DNA from: Leptobrachium leishanense
Lineage: Eukaryota > Chordata > Amphibia > Anura > Megophryidae
DNA length: 64,000 bases
Assembly: GCA_009667805.1 (NCBI GenBank)
Contig: CM019067.1
Coordinates: 163,977,073 to 164,041,072, forward strand
Reading direction: 5' to 3'
Of the stretch, positions 34,601 through 48,567 are shown piece after piece (within the stretch, counting starts at the first letter, position 1; every line of letters starts with the position of its first letter). The notes beneath the pieces are model-generated. The model was not told the DNA's origin and did no database searches. It was given only the letters and a program-made list of their open reading frames with translations. The position numbers and the translations under genes are program-made.

Positions 34601-37349
34601 TCAACCTGAAGTGGCACCAACTGGGAATTTATAGTTCATTGTGACTGATACCCCAACCCTATTTCAGATGGGCCTGAAGAACTCAAGGCATATGCTGGGA
34701 AGACAGCCCCACGTTAGGTTTGAGAAGGCCCTTTAAATGATGTGAAGAGCCCTCCAGTGCACAAGGTTGACTTCTGCCCATGGTCTGGGGAGAAGAGAGG
34801 CGGTCAGTCTATGACATGTTCCTTCTTGTTCTTGGATGCTCCTGCTGCATTACCAACCACAGAGTTCATTCCATGGCCACCAACAAGTTATATGGCCTCT
34901 CTGACAAATTCAGCATCCTCTGTTGTGATCACTGTCCTATGCTAAATGTTGGAGCATGGTTCCAGTTACCCTGTTGGATCTTGGCTGAAGAGTCTCTCCC
35001 CCATGTCTCACCCACTCTTCCCACGCATTTGTATTCCCCTCTTTCATTTACCATTACCATAGTCTGCAAAAAGCTTTTGAGGTATTCCTACCTCCCTCTA
35101 CTCTCTGGTAGTATGCTTAGGGAGAGTTTGAGAATTGCCCCCTCCATTTTTACTCCCTTCTCCTTATTTTTTTATTTTCATGCACTATACGTCGTTTATT
35201 ATACGTATCATGGCAAGCCATGAATATATATTACATATATTTACCCACTTTTCTTTTGCTCTCAATCTGGATGGTTATGTTACAGTATATTGTTTCTCCT
35301 TTCCTAATGATTTATTGAGCTGTATGTTCTATCTTAACCTCCTTACACACCTGACTGTTTTTTGCTGTTCCGATTTTATTATACAGTGTACTTTTGATAT
35401 TGATTATATCCTAATTACTGTCACATTGCAAAATCAATAACAAGAAAAAAAAGTATGATGTACTAGTGATGTTGCTGAAGTGACCACCGCTTCTGAAAAG
35501 TACATATAAATTTCTAGGGATTTAGTTGGACAATATGACAATATTGTTTCAAATCCACCACTATGTCAACATATCCCCGAGTCACAGATTTCCAAAATGA
35601 ATCTTCACATGTAAACACAAGCTTTATTACAAACATACTCTTGTTCTGGCATCTCTGCTGGAATGTCTATAATTCTGAGAACATTTGTTATAGGATAAAC
35701 TGGGTATATATGACTTCCCTCTCCCTGTCTAATTGACCTCCTTTTCAAGGACAAACTATTTTATCACATTTGCACAAAATTCACTAACACGCTACAAAAA
35801 AGTGAGATTTTTTTGGTCTATTTGCAATGGCCACCAAAAGTGCCCACCCTCCACAACAAGGTAAACCTATTTGGTAAGTAAAAGAAAATAGAAAAAAAGA
35901 ACAGGGAACCTGTGGCAAAATATATCCAGAAACATAAAAAGAACTGCCTTGTAAGGAGACCAAGGCCATAATCCATTGCTGTCGATAAGATCACTACATT
36001 AAACATTACACGTAATGTCTCCTGTAGTTATTGTATCAATGGGAATCGCTATTCCATTCCTGCCTCGAACTGAGCTTGCGGCTCAAATGTAGCGTTTACT
36101 TGCATGAGGCTACTATACATTAATGTTTCCTTTATTGATTATTAAATAAATTTGAATTGACAGGTCCATGTGGAAACGCAGGCTATTCCAATGTAGCCGA
36201 AGCTTCACACGGGAGATGTTATTTCACTGTGAAATAACATCTTCTCAAAGCATTATGCTAATAAGGTGCTAATAAAGTGCCTATGAGAGACAAAAACTCT
36301 CTTACTCAAATGTAACAATTAATATTCTTACTACATATATATTGATCATTGATCTTCATTATTGATTAGTATGTTATAGAGTCTGGCCTACATTATTCTT
36401 CAATCCCTCCTTTTATCACAAAGTGATAACAAACAATTGTTGAGTCACATGCATAAAACAGTACATCAGCGGCCAGCTCTTACCTCGACGTGGGAGTTCC
36501 TATGGAAGAAAAACTCTGGTGGGATATTGGACCATGTAAACCTCTTCCCATAGACTGCGAACTCAGACAACTGTCAGAGGAATAATCTCTGAGGAGGGAG
36601 GAAGCATTACCTTGGGTACCTTTGAGACTAGATAAGTTGTAAATGGGAAAGAATAATATCAAAAGAAACACAAACAGCAAAAGGGAGGTGGGTGATGGGT
36701 CTTCAAATTACTACCAGGGAGAAGGCAAAATAGTAGATATTGCCACTGGCATCTATTGCAAATGCTGTCAGTCATCTGACTTCCCATGACCAGCTCAAGA
36801 CTGGCTAAGGATATAGTGCAACTTGGTTAAGGGATGGGTACAGGTTTGTCGGGTTTTAGATACTGTGGATTCCTTAAAGAAACAACTATAATAGTAGAAG
36901 CTGAATACGTGTATATATTGTTAGCTTTTATCAACTTGTATATTGAGCAGGTGTCACCACAGTTTTAACCATTACATCTGGGGACAGAAAAATCTCATCT
37001 TGCGTTGAGAAATCAGGAGAAAGCAAAGGAAATCTGCAGGATATCCACGAGTGTGTACACGCCTTATCCCATGGGCTCTGGTTACATTTTAATTCCCAGG
37101 TATGTACCAAACAAGAAAAGAATGATTTAAGTAAACTAACTTTAGTAAAAAATAAGCATTGATACTAATTAGCATGAGTCAAATCTTTATCTGTGTGTTT
37201 CCTTGTACTAAGATTCACTCCTTAAACTTCATACACACATCTGCTCACAGAAGATGCATTCTCATTCTCCTAACTCACCCTATTGGCCTCATCTAAGGGA
37301 GTTAATGTTCTGAGATTAGAAACACACAATTTTTACATATTTCTGCTTT
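34601..37349. other. No gene recognised
   Basis: 34780-35223 is open for 147 residues, but it shows no motif and overlaps other frames equally well. The A-rich end near 35435-35450 (AATCAATAACAAGAAAAAAA) could be the tail of a 5'-truncated LINE in plus orientation; I could not confirm this by a target duplication. 35455-37349 is unique DNA with a small perfect hairpin at 36217-36243. Confidence 0.4.
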
Positions 37350-37353
37350 TTAA

Positions 37354-38515
37354 CCCCTTAAGGCTAGGGTCAGACTGAGGCAGTGCGAACGCGCGTTCTG
37401 GCGCACTTAATCACGGCCGTGCTAGCAGCAGATGCCGGGCAATGACGGCCAATATACGAAGTACGGTCGCACAAAAGTCCGGCTGCGCAACGCAAGTGGA
37501 AAATGAACGCATTTTTTCGAGAACGTTAAACCACTAGTACTGACGTACAGAGTGCGCTGCGTCCGCTAGCGGCGTGTGTGCGTGAATTGGAGACATCAGA
37601 CGCTGCTAATGTCCGGCCAACATAACGTCCAGATGCAAGAAGTGTTTTATTGATGATCCGTACAAAATCACGGATGAAACTGCGCATAGTATGACCGCTA
37701 TTGCGTATTCCGTGAACAAATACGTCCATTCTTCGAACGCACATTTTCACGGACAACGTGAAAAATGCGTTAGTCTGACCCTAGCCTTACTGCTGAGTCA
37801 TTTCACCTGTGTGCCTGAGCTCATTTTGACCGTTTTATGCTCATCATGTTTGAATATGATTTGAAGTCCTATTTTATTATACCCCCATACAAAATAATTT
37901 TTTTTAACAACCCAATTTTTTCACCAAACGTAATCATATTTGGTATCATTGGAAAGGCCACGATCTAGCTGTCACGGATCGTGAGATACAGGAATCCAAA
38001 GGATCCCCCTAGCTCCACTTGGCACCTATGGGGTTATCTGGCCCACTGACGTCATCGCACAAATGGTGCTGATGTCAGTGGGTGGGGGGGTGACCCGGAG
38101 GCTTCGCTGCTTTCCGAGATGTCAGCCACTTCCGGGAGCGAATCGCGATCCGGCACCTAAGGGGTTTAAGGGGGCACCACTGGAAAAGGCAGTCTCTGCC
38201 CTCTTCTGTGGCGCCTCTCTTTTTTTAGCTGGATCCATTCGGGAGGGAGAGAGCTTGATAGGAGCCCCCACTCCCCGTTCACATTCATCCCTTCAGGTGC
38301 TGGGGGGGTGCCCGGTGATGACGTCATCGCGACGGCCAGGCCCTTATAACCATCAGGCAGGCTTCAAGGAAACCATTGCAACATGGGACCACGGCCGGAG
38401 AGGTGAGTGTAGGGAGGGAGCGGGGATAAAAGACCATGATGTACATAGTACGTCCTTGGTTCTTAAGGGGAATTTTCCCCAGGACGTACAATGTACGTCA
38501 GTGGTCCTCAAGGGG
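37354..38515. mobile_element. TTAA hairpin-chain element with nested MITE
   Basis: TTAA at 37350-37353 and 38516-38519. Left end CCCCTTA (interrupted by a 427-bp MITE) then CTGCTGAGTCATTTCACCTG; right end inverse CCCCTTGAGGACCACTGACG. The interior includes GGTATCATTGGAAAGGCC, a GGATCC-centred hairpin near 37980-38030, and near-terminal palindromes around GACGTACAATGTACGTC (38482 region). No transposase. Confidence 0.75.
37361..37787. mobile_element. Harbinger-like MITE, copy 1 (nested)
   Basis: Ends AGGCTAGGGTCAGACT and its exact inverse. Flanked by TTA (37358-37360) and TTA (37787-37789 if the terminal T is shared) or by TA. Comparison with 41139 and 54058 gives the pre-insertion sequence CCCCTTACTGCTGAG, which supports a duplication of this kind. 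TWA duplications suit PIF/Harbinger. It is non-coding and CpG-rich. Confidence 0.7.
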
Positions 38516-38519
38516 TTAA

Positions 38520-38734
38520 GCAAACCATTTCCAGTAAAATAAAACTCCATCTAATAATTCTGTAAATGTATTCTGTCAAATTGAGATACACAAAAACAAC
38601 CAAATAAGTAAAGTCTTTCATTTACATTTGATTTAATATTAAGGGTTTTAATCACTTTGAGTGTAACATTAAATTAAAGCTATTTATTCATTACCATTGC
38701 TATCAGCATTAGACGTATTAAAACACTTGGGGCA
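38520..38734. other. No gene seen
   Basis: AT-rich unique DNA. Confidence 0.5.
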
Positions 38735-39280
38735 GTATTACATCACTACCGCTAAAATGGGAACTCAAAGGAGGAAAACCTGAGCCTGCAGGTTTCTCCT
38801 TAGCGTCCCTGTTTTAGCATGATAATACAGTGCAGGTGCTAATCTTGCAGTCTGCCCCGTAATCCAGTGCTAAGCCTGAGGATACTCGAAGCAGCGCTAA
38901 GAGCCACCACGAGCATCCCCTCCATGGACTCCATGATGCGTCCACTGTCAGTCACATGACCTGCAGGATCTCGCCTCTCGTGAGATCCGGCAGGTCAGCG
39001 AAGTGATTGCGGAGGGAGACTGGGGGATTTTTTCCCCCCAGTCTCACTCTGCTCCCGACAGCCAGAAGCAGCGGATGCTGTTCTCTCTGCAGGATGAGAG
39101 GTGAGTGTCTGATTTTATTGTGTTTTACAGGTGGTGAAACTGATTCTGCAGAAGCAAAATCAGTTAGCACCAGCTCCAAGCTCTGGTTAACTTTTGAGTT
39201 AACCACAGCGGGACGTAATTAGCATTAGGACTTTGTAATCCTAATGCTAATTAACTCTTTGTGCTCCCCATGTTAAATTA
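38735..39280. repeat. Dispersed repeat R1, copy 2
   Basis: Related to 8640-9160. It keeps the AGGATCTCGCCTCTCGTGAGATCC hairpin (as two short arms around 38965-38990), CCAGTCTCACTCTGCTCCC and GGATGAGAGGTGAGTG. Confidence 0.6.
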
Positions 39281-39289
39281 TTACAATAT

Positions 39290-40595
39290 TTTATTATTTA
39301 AAATGTTATAATTACTTTTAACATAGTCATATTTGATATCATGGGAAAGGCCATGCTCTGGTCTTTCGAATGATACCAAAAATTAACCTCTAGCTGTCAT
39401 GGATCAGGTGATAGGGAAAAGGAAAACCCCTTGGCAGCTAGGGGTTAATTCTCAGACTGACATCCAAGATGTCAGCCACTTCCGAGAGAGTTCTGCGATC
39501 CGGCGCTGAAAGGCGCCGGAGCGCAGACCGGCACCTCAGGGGTTAAAGACAAGCACAGCTGGACTCTGCCCATTCCATCAGTGCCTCGCTTTTAACTTAC
39601 AGGGTTATCCAAAGAGATTCGAAAAGTCACCGCACGTTCGGTGACTTTTCGTTCTCTTCAATTCGGTTCCTTTTGCCGATTGCATTTCGGTGACCCTGCG
39701 GTGAATTCAGCAAAGAGCACAGGGTCCCCGAATTGCAGGGAAAAGCTGCCGCAAACCCACCGAAAACTAACCGAATGCATGCTGAAAACAAGCAAAAACA
39801 TCTGGATTAACCTTTGAAAAAGACGAACAGGAGCCGAACAGGAGCCGAACAGGAGCCGAACATGAGCCGAATCACACAGAGCCGAAGCAGCTGTGACGTA
39901 GAGGAGGCAGTGAATAAATTAGAAAAAACATTTGTATGAATCTGGAAAATGAAACGCTGTTTGCAAAGAAACTACTGAGCGAAAATGTCTGAAATTTTCA
40001 CAGGAGGTCCAGGGAATGATCATAAAGAGGGCTGTTACAAAAAAAATAAGTAAACTGAAAAAAAAAAATAAAAAAAATCGGACTTTTAAAAAAAAAAAAA
40101 ATCAGAAAAATGCTTAAAGTATCCTAAAAAATCTATAAATAAAGAGACTTTTTGCTGCAGAATTTTATAATGAACGGTTTATTAGATATTGAATTAAAAC
40201 GGGATATTTTTAACATTGAAGTCTATGGGATTCTCCTGAATAAATTTGCCGAATGAAACCACCGAAGGGCAGGGCATTAGAGGAACCTTTCACTGCTGGT
40301 TTGTGTTCTCTGAATAGCCGAAGCAGTGCTTTTCATGGGGATTTCACTGCCCTCGAACAGGGACCGAACAGGCACCGTATGTGCAGGCAATTCGCCAGGA
40401 TTTGGCAAATTGCCTGCTCTCTGGATAGCCGAATGGCCAGGAAAGGTAACCGAACCCTGATTTTCAGCGTTCGGTTACCTTTCTCAAGCAATTCGGATCT
40501 CTTTGGATAACCCTGCTAATCTCCCTCTGATCGGGAGGTAGAGGGGTCCAAAGGACCTCTCTCCCCTCCTTTCAGGTGCACTTTCCCCCAGGGAA
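39290..40595. mobile_element. TTAA hairpin-chain family copy, split by a MITE
   Basis: 39310-39599 holds ATATCATGGGAAAGGCC, the GATACC arm, CTGACATCCAAGATGTCAG and GGCGCTGAAAGGCGCC. After the MITE at 39600-40515 the family sequence continues (CTGATCGGGAGGTAGAGGGG, GGTCCAAAGGACC). Compare 41701-42120 for the uninterrupted order. Termini were not found. Confidence 0.65.
39600..40515. mobile_element. MITE, GGGTTATTC family, 916 bp
   Basis: Ends CAGGGTTATCCAAAGAGAT and inverse ATCTCTTTGGATAACCCTG-like. Internal blocks match 46773-47485 and, inverted, 31250-32164. A run of three GAGCCGAACAG direct repeats lies at about 39830-39875. Inserted in the hairpin-chain element above. Confidence 0.78.
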
Positions 40596-40945
40596 AGAGA
40601 CTTTAGGCTGCAAATTAGAAGAATAAACGGTTTAATACATATTGTATAAAAACAGGAGTTTGTTTTTTACATTGAAACTTATGGGATTCGCCTGATTAAA
40701 CCTGATGAATGAAACCACCAAACATCAGGGCATTTCACTGACATGTCACTGCTGTTCGGTGTTCTTTGAATAGATTAACTATTGCTTGTCTATGGGGATT
40801 TATCTGCCTTTGAATAGGCACTGTATTTTGATTGCAATTCGCCACTATTTGGCAAATTGCCTGTTTTCTGATTAGTCGAATGGCCACGAAATTGCACCGT
40901 TCGTTTAAATTTCAGGGCCAAATTGTCTCTCTCTGAAAAACCTCA
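40596..40945. mobile_element. MITE fragment related to 19480-20570
   Basis: Contains ATAAACGGTTTAATACAT, TATGGGATTCGCCTGATTAAAC, and CAATTCGCCACTATTTGGC in the same order as 19680-19920. It ends with a decayed CTCTCTGAAAAACC. Confidence 0.55.
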
Positions 40946-41138
40946 GTTTTTTTCTTGTGCAAGTTCTGGGACTGGCTGCTAGCATTGCATTGCTCCTCTT
41001 GAGAGTGATGGGACTTGAGCATGTAACATCATGTGCTGCTGTACTCCTTTTTACTTGACTGAAAGGCATTATTTAAAATATCCTGTTCCTCTTTTTTGGA
41101 ATGTAGTTGTTATTTAAGGTATGCCCAAAAGACTTTAA

Positions 41139-42369
41139 CCCTTTCGCTGCTGAGGCTTTTCACACCTCTGTGCTGAGGTCATTTTTACCGGTTTTGCTCA
41201 TCATGTTTAAACGTGTTTTGAAGGCTTATTTTAGTATATGACCCAGACATATTATATATCATTCTTTCCGTCAGACTCGGTAGATTCATAATATGTCATT
41301 ATTATATGTATACGTCATGACCTGTCTGTATATTATAATAAAAAATGCAATAAAATATGTATTTTCAATAATTTACAATGTGTAAAGTGTTTTTTTTTTC
41401 ACATTTTAACATGCGAGCAATTGCGGTTATATTTTGTATGGGGTGCGCTTGTTAAAAAAATTAGAGATGGGGTCTCGTTACATTTTGTTTTGGGGAAAAT
41501 TACACGATTTTTAACAAACGCACCGCATACAAAAATCGTTAGTGCAGCATCATTGTTCACATTATAATTGAAATGGTAACAATATTGCTGCATTAACAAA
41601 CCAAAAAAAAGAAAAAAAAATGTTTATTTTTTTTTTATAATTTTTTTTAAATATATTTTTATTTTTAATTTTTATTTTTTAAAAAAAACTTTTTTCACTG
41701 TAGTGTTTGGTATCGATGGAACGGTCATGCTCTGGCCGATCCAACCATACCAAACTTTAACCCCTAGCTGCCACGGATCGGGAGATAGGGAGTTCCAATG
41801 AACTCCCTATCTCCACCGTTGGTGGCAGTTAGGGGTTAACTCTAGAACTGGCGTCATCGTGCTATGCACGATGACACCAGTCCTCAGGGGGAGATCCCGG
41901 AGGCTTGGCCGACATCCACGATGTCGGCCAGCTCCGGGAAAGGATCACGAACCGGCGCTTTTCAGCGCCGATTCGTGATCCGGCTCCCCAGGGGTTAATG
42001 CCAGGTACCATTTGGAAGGGCAGGCTGTGCCCTTCCAAATGGTGCCTGGGTTAACCCCCGCAACGCCGCCGATCGGGAGGGAGAGAGGTCCGAAGGACCT
42101 CCCCCCCTCCCTTTCAGGCGCCTCCTCCGCACATGCGGGGGGGCGCCTGAATTAGGGGTCATCGCGCCGCCGCGATGACACCTAATTTCATCGGCGGCGG
42201 TTTCGGATGCTGGGCTGACATCGAGGATGTCAGCCCGCACCGGGGGGGCCAGCGATCGGCCGGAACCCGGCCGAACGCTGACCCCAAAGGGAGGACGCGC
42301 TCAGCGCGTCCTCCGCACAGCAGGAGCCATGTGGAGGACGCACTGAGCGCGTCCTCCGCATGGAAGTGG
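41139..42369. mobile_element. TTAA hairpin-chain element, best-preserved copy
   Basis: TTAA at 41135-41138 and 42370-42373. Left end CCCTTTCGCTGCTGAGG; right end inverse CCACTTCCATGCGGAGG. From about 41701 to the end it is a near-continuous series of about ten perfect or near-perfect hairpins: GGGAGATAGGGAGTT, GCGTCATCGTG, GGCCGACATC, GGATCACGAACCGGCGC, GCACCATTTGGAAGGGC-type, GGTCC/GGACC, GGCGCC, GGGCTGACATC, GCCGG and GAGGACGCGCTCAG. No protein is encoded; small open frames are by-products of the inverted repeats. Confidence 0.8.
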
Positions 42370-42373
42370 TTAA

Positions 42374-43560
42374 AAACAGACATATGCAAAGCTAAAATTT
42401 AAATTTTATTTTTTTACAACTTTTATTTGTAAAAAACATCAGGTATCGAAATTTACCTATAGTAAGAAAGCACTAAACATAATGTTTTAAATCACCAGAC
42501 ATTAATCAAACTTTGATTTCATACAAATTACCTTTACATTTGTATGTTCAAAGAAATCGTCAAAGAAATTTCAACTCACTTTGATGTTTGTTGAAGTTGC
42601 AATAAATAAATAGGTACATCATTATTCTTGCGTAACACAGATTACACAAACCTAATTACAGTATAAAATATATCCATTTTTTTCTGATTTGTCCTAGCAC
42701 CCAAATTCTGTCGCCAGACATTTCAACACGTATATTTTCCCGAGGGAAACAGTCACTTTCTGGGAGGAAACTGTACATTTAACCGAGCCAGGTTAATTTG
42801 AAGAGGTAGCCGGAAATACTTCCATGTCCTTGGCTACAAAAGCCGCGTTCGCCCAGTTATTAGGAACCGGCGACCGCAGATACAATTGGCTCTGTTTGTC
42901 GTACGTCTAATGGTTGCGGGAGACGGCAACCAGCCCAAATCTCCCGTTCTGTTGCTGTGCCATAATTCCTGGGCAAGAGGAAAGCCCACAGCCCCCTCCA
43001 AATTGCACAGGTGCAGTGCGTTCTGTCGCAATCATTTTCTAAGGTCGCTGCAAAATCACATTCATAAAATGCGTGGTTTGGGATTTTGCGCTTCTTATAG
43101 TTGGGTAACAAAACCGTAGAAATAATTGTCAGAAATGTATTTCAAAAATGATACCACATGTGCCAGAACATTTTCCTGTATTTTGTCATATTTCACCTTT
43201 TATCTTTATTTTTAGGTTTATCTTGATGCAACTAACTTGGCTGGCTTGATATTTTGATTATACTGTGATCACATTTCCTTTACCTGCAGCATTGTCTAAA
43301 ATAACACTTATTATGTACTACCTGGAAATAGAAAATAGGTCAGAAAGGGCATGTAAACCGTAAATAGCTCAGTGTCCTACATTGCAGTTATATTCTCCCA
43401 TATTACCTACAGATTCCCTTGTTCTTTCTGTCACTCGAATCAGTAATGATTTGTCCCTGCTTACAACTCTTGATATCATTTTAAAAGCAGCAATGAGTTG
43501 TCACTCCGGTCATTACTTCCACAGTTCTGTTTCTCAATACGTATTATATCAATGCGTATA
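42374..43560. other. No gene recognised
   Basis: 42840-43110 is less AT-rich than its surroundings and is open in several frames on both strands, but no motif or splice context supports an exon. Confidence 0.45.
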
Positions 43561-43562
43561 TA

Positions 43563-45169
<1,607 letters not shown>

Positions 45170-45241
45170 TATACAACATTACTATTACATTATTGTTACA
45201 CTAAACAATAAATGAAATATTCTACAACCAAATGTGCACAT

Positions 45242-46677
45242 TAGACATGTGCATTTTGCATCGGCAAAATTTAGTTTTTGTCCGAGATTTGCATTTTCGT
45301 TATTTTTTTGTTTCAGAAAAACATAACATCGGTCGTCCAATTTTGCAAACTCGCCGAAATTACGATTCAAAGTCTATTCGAAAATTATCCGAAAGGATTC
45401 GAAAACGATCCGAAACAATATCAAACAATTTGAAAATGATCCGAAACAATATCAAACGATTCGAAAATGATCCGAAACGAGAAAAATTAACAAAATGTTC
45501 CAAAACTAAAAAAAGGAACGAAAATGACAAAAAGCAAAGAAAGAACATAGAAACAAAATGATTTAAAAGTAATAAAAACAGGGATTTTTTAATATTGCAA
45601 CTTATAGGATTCGCCTATAGGTTTTAATGTTAAAAAAAATCCGTTTTTATTAAATATTTCTTAAACCATATATTTTTTTCACTTGCAGCAAAAAGTCATT
45701 TTGTTAATTGAATGTTTAGGATTTTTGGGCATTTTTCTGGGTAAAATTTTAGGTTTCCTAACTTTAGTAAAGAAACTATTTTTTTCCCCTATAAGTTTCA
45801 ATGTAAAAAAAAAAATCACGTTTTATTAAATATTTCTTAAACTGCTTATATTTTCACTTGCAGCAATAAGCCATTTTGTTTATTAAGGTGTTTTTTTGGG
45901 CATTTTCCGGGATTATTGGGTGAAATTTTAGGTTTCCTAACTCTTAAAATGTTTTTGTTCAATAGTTTTTTTTTCCAACAGCGCTTCAATAAAGATAATG
46001 AATTGGATCCAATCAAATAATGAAATGGAACCGAACTGATCCGAAAACAATATTGGATGATCCGATATTTCGGAACTGTCCGAAATTACGAATCGCGGTG
46101 AAATATCAAACAACCTGAAATGAAAAAAAAAAAACAGTTTAAAATGGCCCAGAAACGCCCGAAACGAAAAAAAAAAAACCTGGAGGAAAATTCACTTGCA
46201 GCAATAAGCCATTTTGTTTATTAAGTTGTTTTTTTGGGCATTTTCCAGGATTATTGGGTGAAATTTTAGGTTTCCTAACTCTTAAAAAGTTTTTGTTCAA
46301 TAGTTTTTTTTTCCCAACAGCGCTTCAATAAAGATAATGAATTGGATCCAGTCAAATAATGAAATGGATCCGATCCGATAATGAATCACATCCGATCCAA
46401 TAAATTAATCGGATACGGTCCAATAACTGATTCGGATCCGATCTGAAAATTATCAGATCTGAAAACTGAACTAATCCGAAAACAATATCGGATGATCTGA
46501 TACTTCGGAACTGTCCGAAATTACGAATCGCGGTGAAATATCAAACAACCTGAAATGAAAAAAAAAAACAGTTTAAAATGGCCCAGAATCACCGAAACGA
46601 AAATAAAAAAAAAACCTGGAGGAAAATTTAAAAGAAAAAGAAAAATGAAAAAAAAAATCACGCTGTGCACAAGTCTA
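45242..46677. mobile_element. hAT MITE, TAGACATGTGCA type
   Basis: Ends TAGACATGTGCATTTTG and CTGTGCACAAGTCTA (inverted). The 8-bp duplication GTGCACAT (45234-45241) and GTGCGCAT (46678-46685) differs by one CpG/CpA change. The interior has dense 'ccgaaa' and 'gatccga' repeats, plus two 150-bp direct copies of 'cacttgcagcaataagccattttg' at about 45850 and 46190, and of 'agcgcttcaataaagataatg'. Non-coding. Confidence 0.8.
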
Positions 46678-46772
46678 GTGCGCATCAGCAACACAGGGCT
46701 CAAATTGCAAATCAAAATATCAAACACCATCAAATAATGCTGTTAATCTGAACCAGTTACCAATAACACTGA

Positions 46773-47485
46773 CAGGGTTATTCAAAGAGAATCGAAAAGC
46801 CACCGCACTTCGGTGACTTTTCGTTCTCTTCAATTCGGTTCCTTTTGCCGATCCCATTTCGGTGACCCTGCGGTGTATTCAGCAAGCACCACAGGGTCCC
46901 TGAATTGCAGGAAAAGCTGCCGCAAACCCACCGAAAACTAACCGCAAAACCCACCGAATGCACGCTGAAAAGCCACAACAACATCTGGATAAACCCATCG
47001 AAAAGCCTGAACAGGAGCCGATCACACACAGCCGAAGCAGTCGAAGCAGCTGAGACCGCAGACAGAGGGAGGTGAATAAATTAGCAAAACCGTTTGTATG
47101 AATGTGAAATTGAAACGCTGTTTGCAAAGAAACTACTGAGAGAAAATGCCTGAAATTTACACAGGAGGTCCAGGGAATGATAATAAAAAGGGCTGTTACA
47201 AAAAAATAAGTAAACTGAAAAAAAAATAAAAAATTAAAATAAATTAAGAAAAATGCTTAAAGTATCCTAAAAAAATCTATAAATAAAGAGACTCTTTACT
47301 GCAGTGCTTTTTCATGGGGATTTCACTGCCCTCGAACAGGGACCGAACAGGCACCATAAGTGCAGGCAATTCGCTAGGATTTGGCGAATTGCCTGCTCTC
47401 TGGATACCCGAATGGTCAGGAAAGGTACCTTTTTCAGCGTACGGTTACCTTTCTCAAGCAATTCGGAGCTCTTTGGATAACCCTG
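46773..47485. mobile_element. MITE, GGGTTATTC family, 713 bp
   Basis: Ends CAGGGTTATTCAAAGAGA and inverse of CTCTTTGGATAACCCTG. Closely matches 39600-40515 with an internal deletion around 47290. Confidence 0.78.
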
Positions 47486-47818
47486 ATACATTTTTAGCCT
47501 TGAAATAAATGCAAATTATGTATATTAAACTAAAACATTGCTGATAGAAATTAACATTTTGTACTTACATATAGTTATCCCTAAATGAAACAAGAAAAAA
47601 AAACTAAAAGAGGATGCTGATCTAAAATGCCTAGGAAACTTTCAAATTAGCAATAATAGACTACATATTGATAAATATTATATTGCTAAATTTTAAACTA
47701 GGATATGTCAAGGACATAGTGCGCATACCTTACCAGGAACAGTGGGAATATTAACAATGGTGATTTTCAACATGTTAATGAAAGTTGTGCAATGCTTTAT
47801 TGGTTGATTTCCTAATCC
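47486..47818. other. No gene seen
   Basis: AT-rich unique DNA. Confidence 0.5.
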
Positions 47819-47822
47819 TTAA

Positions 47823-48440
47823 CCCCTCCACTGTGGACTCGTGGGTAACATCATGGGGATTCCCTGCTATATGTGAAGGACATTCCCCACACGTCATCCG
47901 CTAATGAGCTCTCCTGCCTAATACTTACCTCTCCCTCTGGGGTCCCATGGTGGTCTGACTTCCTTGAAGTCCTCTTCCCACCCACTGATGTCAGTTGGTG
48001 AATTAACTCCTAGCTGCTAAGGGTTTTCCCTATGGAAAACCTATGGTCAAGATAGGGTGGTCCTTTGGACCCACGTATCTCCTGATCGGTGGCAGCTAGA
48101 GGGTCATGTTTCGTATCACTTGAAAGGCCAGACATGACCATGTTACAGGTAAAACAAATAAAATAATTATGAAAAAACTTTTTTTTTTTATTAATGCTGC
48201 ACTATTGTTCATATTTCAATTATAGTGTGAACAGTGATGCTGCAATAAAAAATTTAAGTTTTGGATTTAGCCAAAATCACATAATTTCTCAGAAAAATAA
48301 AGTAACGGGTTCCCAGTTCAATTTTTTTAAAAACAAGCGTACCCCATAGATTATACTGTATAACCGCAAAGGCTTGGATGATAAAAATGTGAAAAAAAAA
48401 TTTTTTTTTAAAATCAGTGAAATTTAATTTGTCCACAGGG
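47823..48440. mobile_element. TTAA hairpin-chain family, truncated copy
   Basis: TTAA at 47819-47822, then CCCCTCCACTGTGGACTC. Hairpin 'GTGGGTAACATCATGGGG...' and CTCTCCCTCTGGGGTCCC match 34146-34330. The GCTGCACTATTGTTCA block matches, inverted, 41545-41580. The right terminus is not found. Confidence 0.6.
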
Positions 48441-48567
48441 TAAAAATAAAATGTAAACCTGTAACCATAATTTTTCGATAGGCCAATGATTATCTTATGA
48501 CTGACCCTGACAGAACAAAAAAAAAGGAAAGGTTATAAAACAGACAACATAGACAAAACAGATTTAA

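Noticed and set aside
34780..35223. 147-residue open frame, considered as LINE endonuclease
   Set aside because: Only a weak CDHCP-like resemblance; no ordered endonuclease motifs.
42834..43119. Overlapping open frames on both strands in a less AT-rich block
   Set aside because: No splice sites or family motifs; openness on both strands suggests chance.
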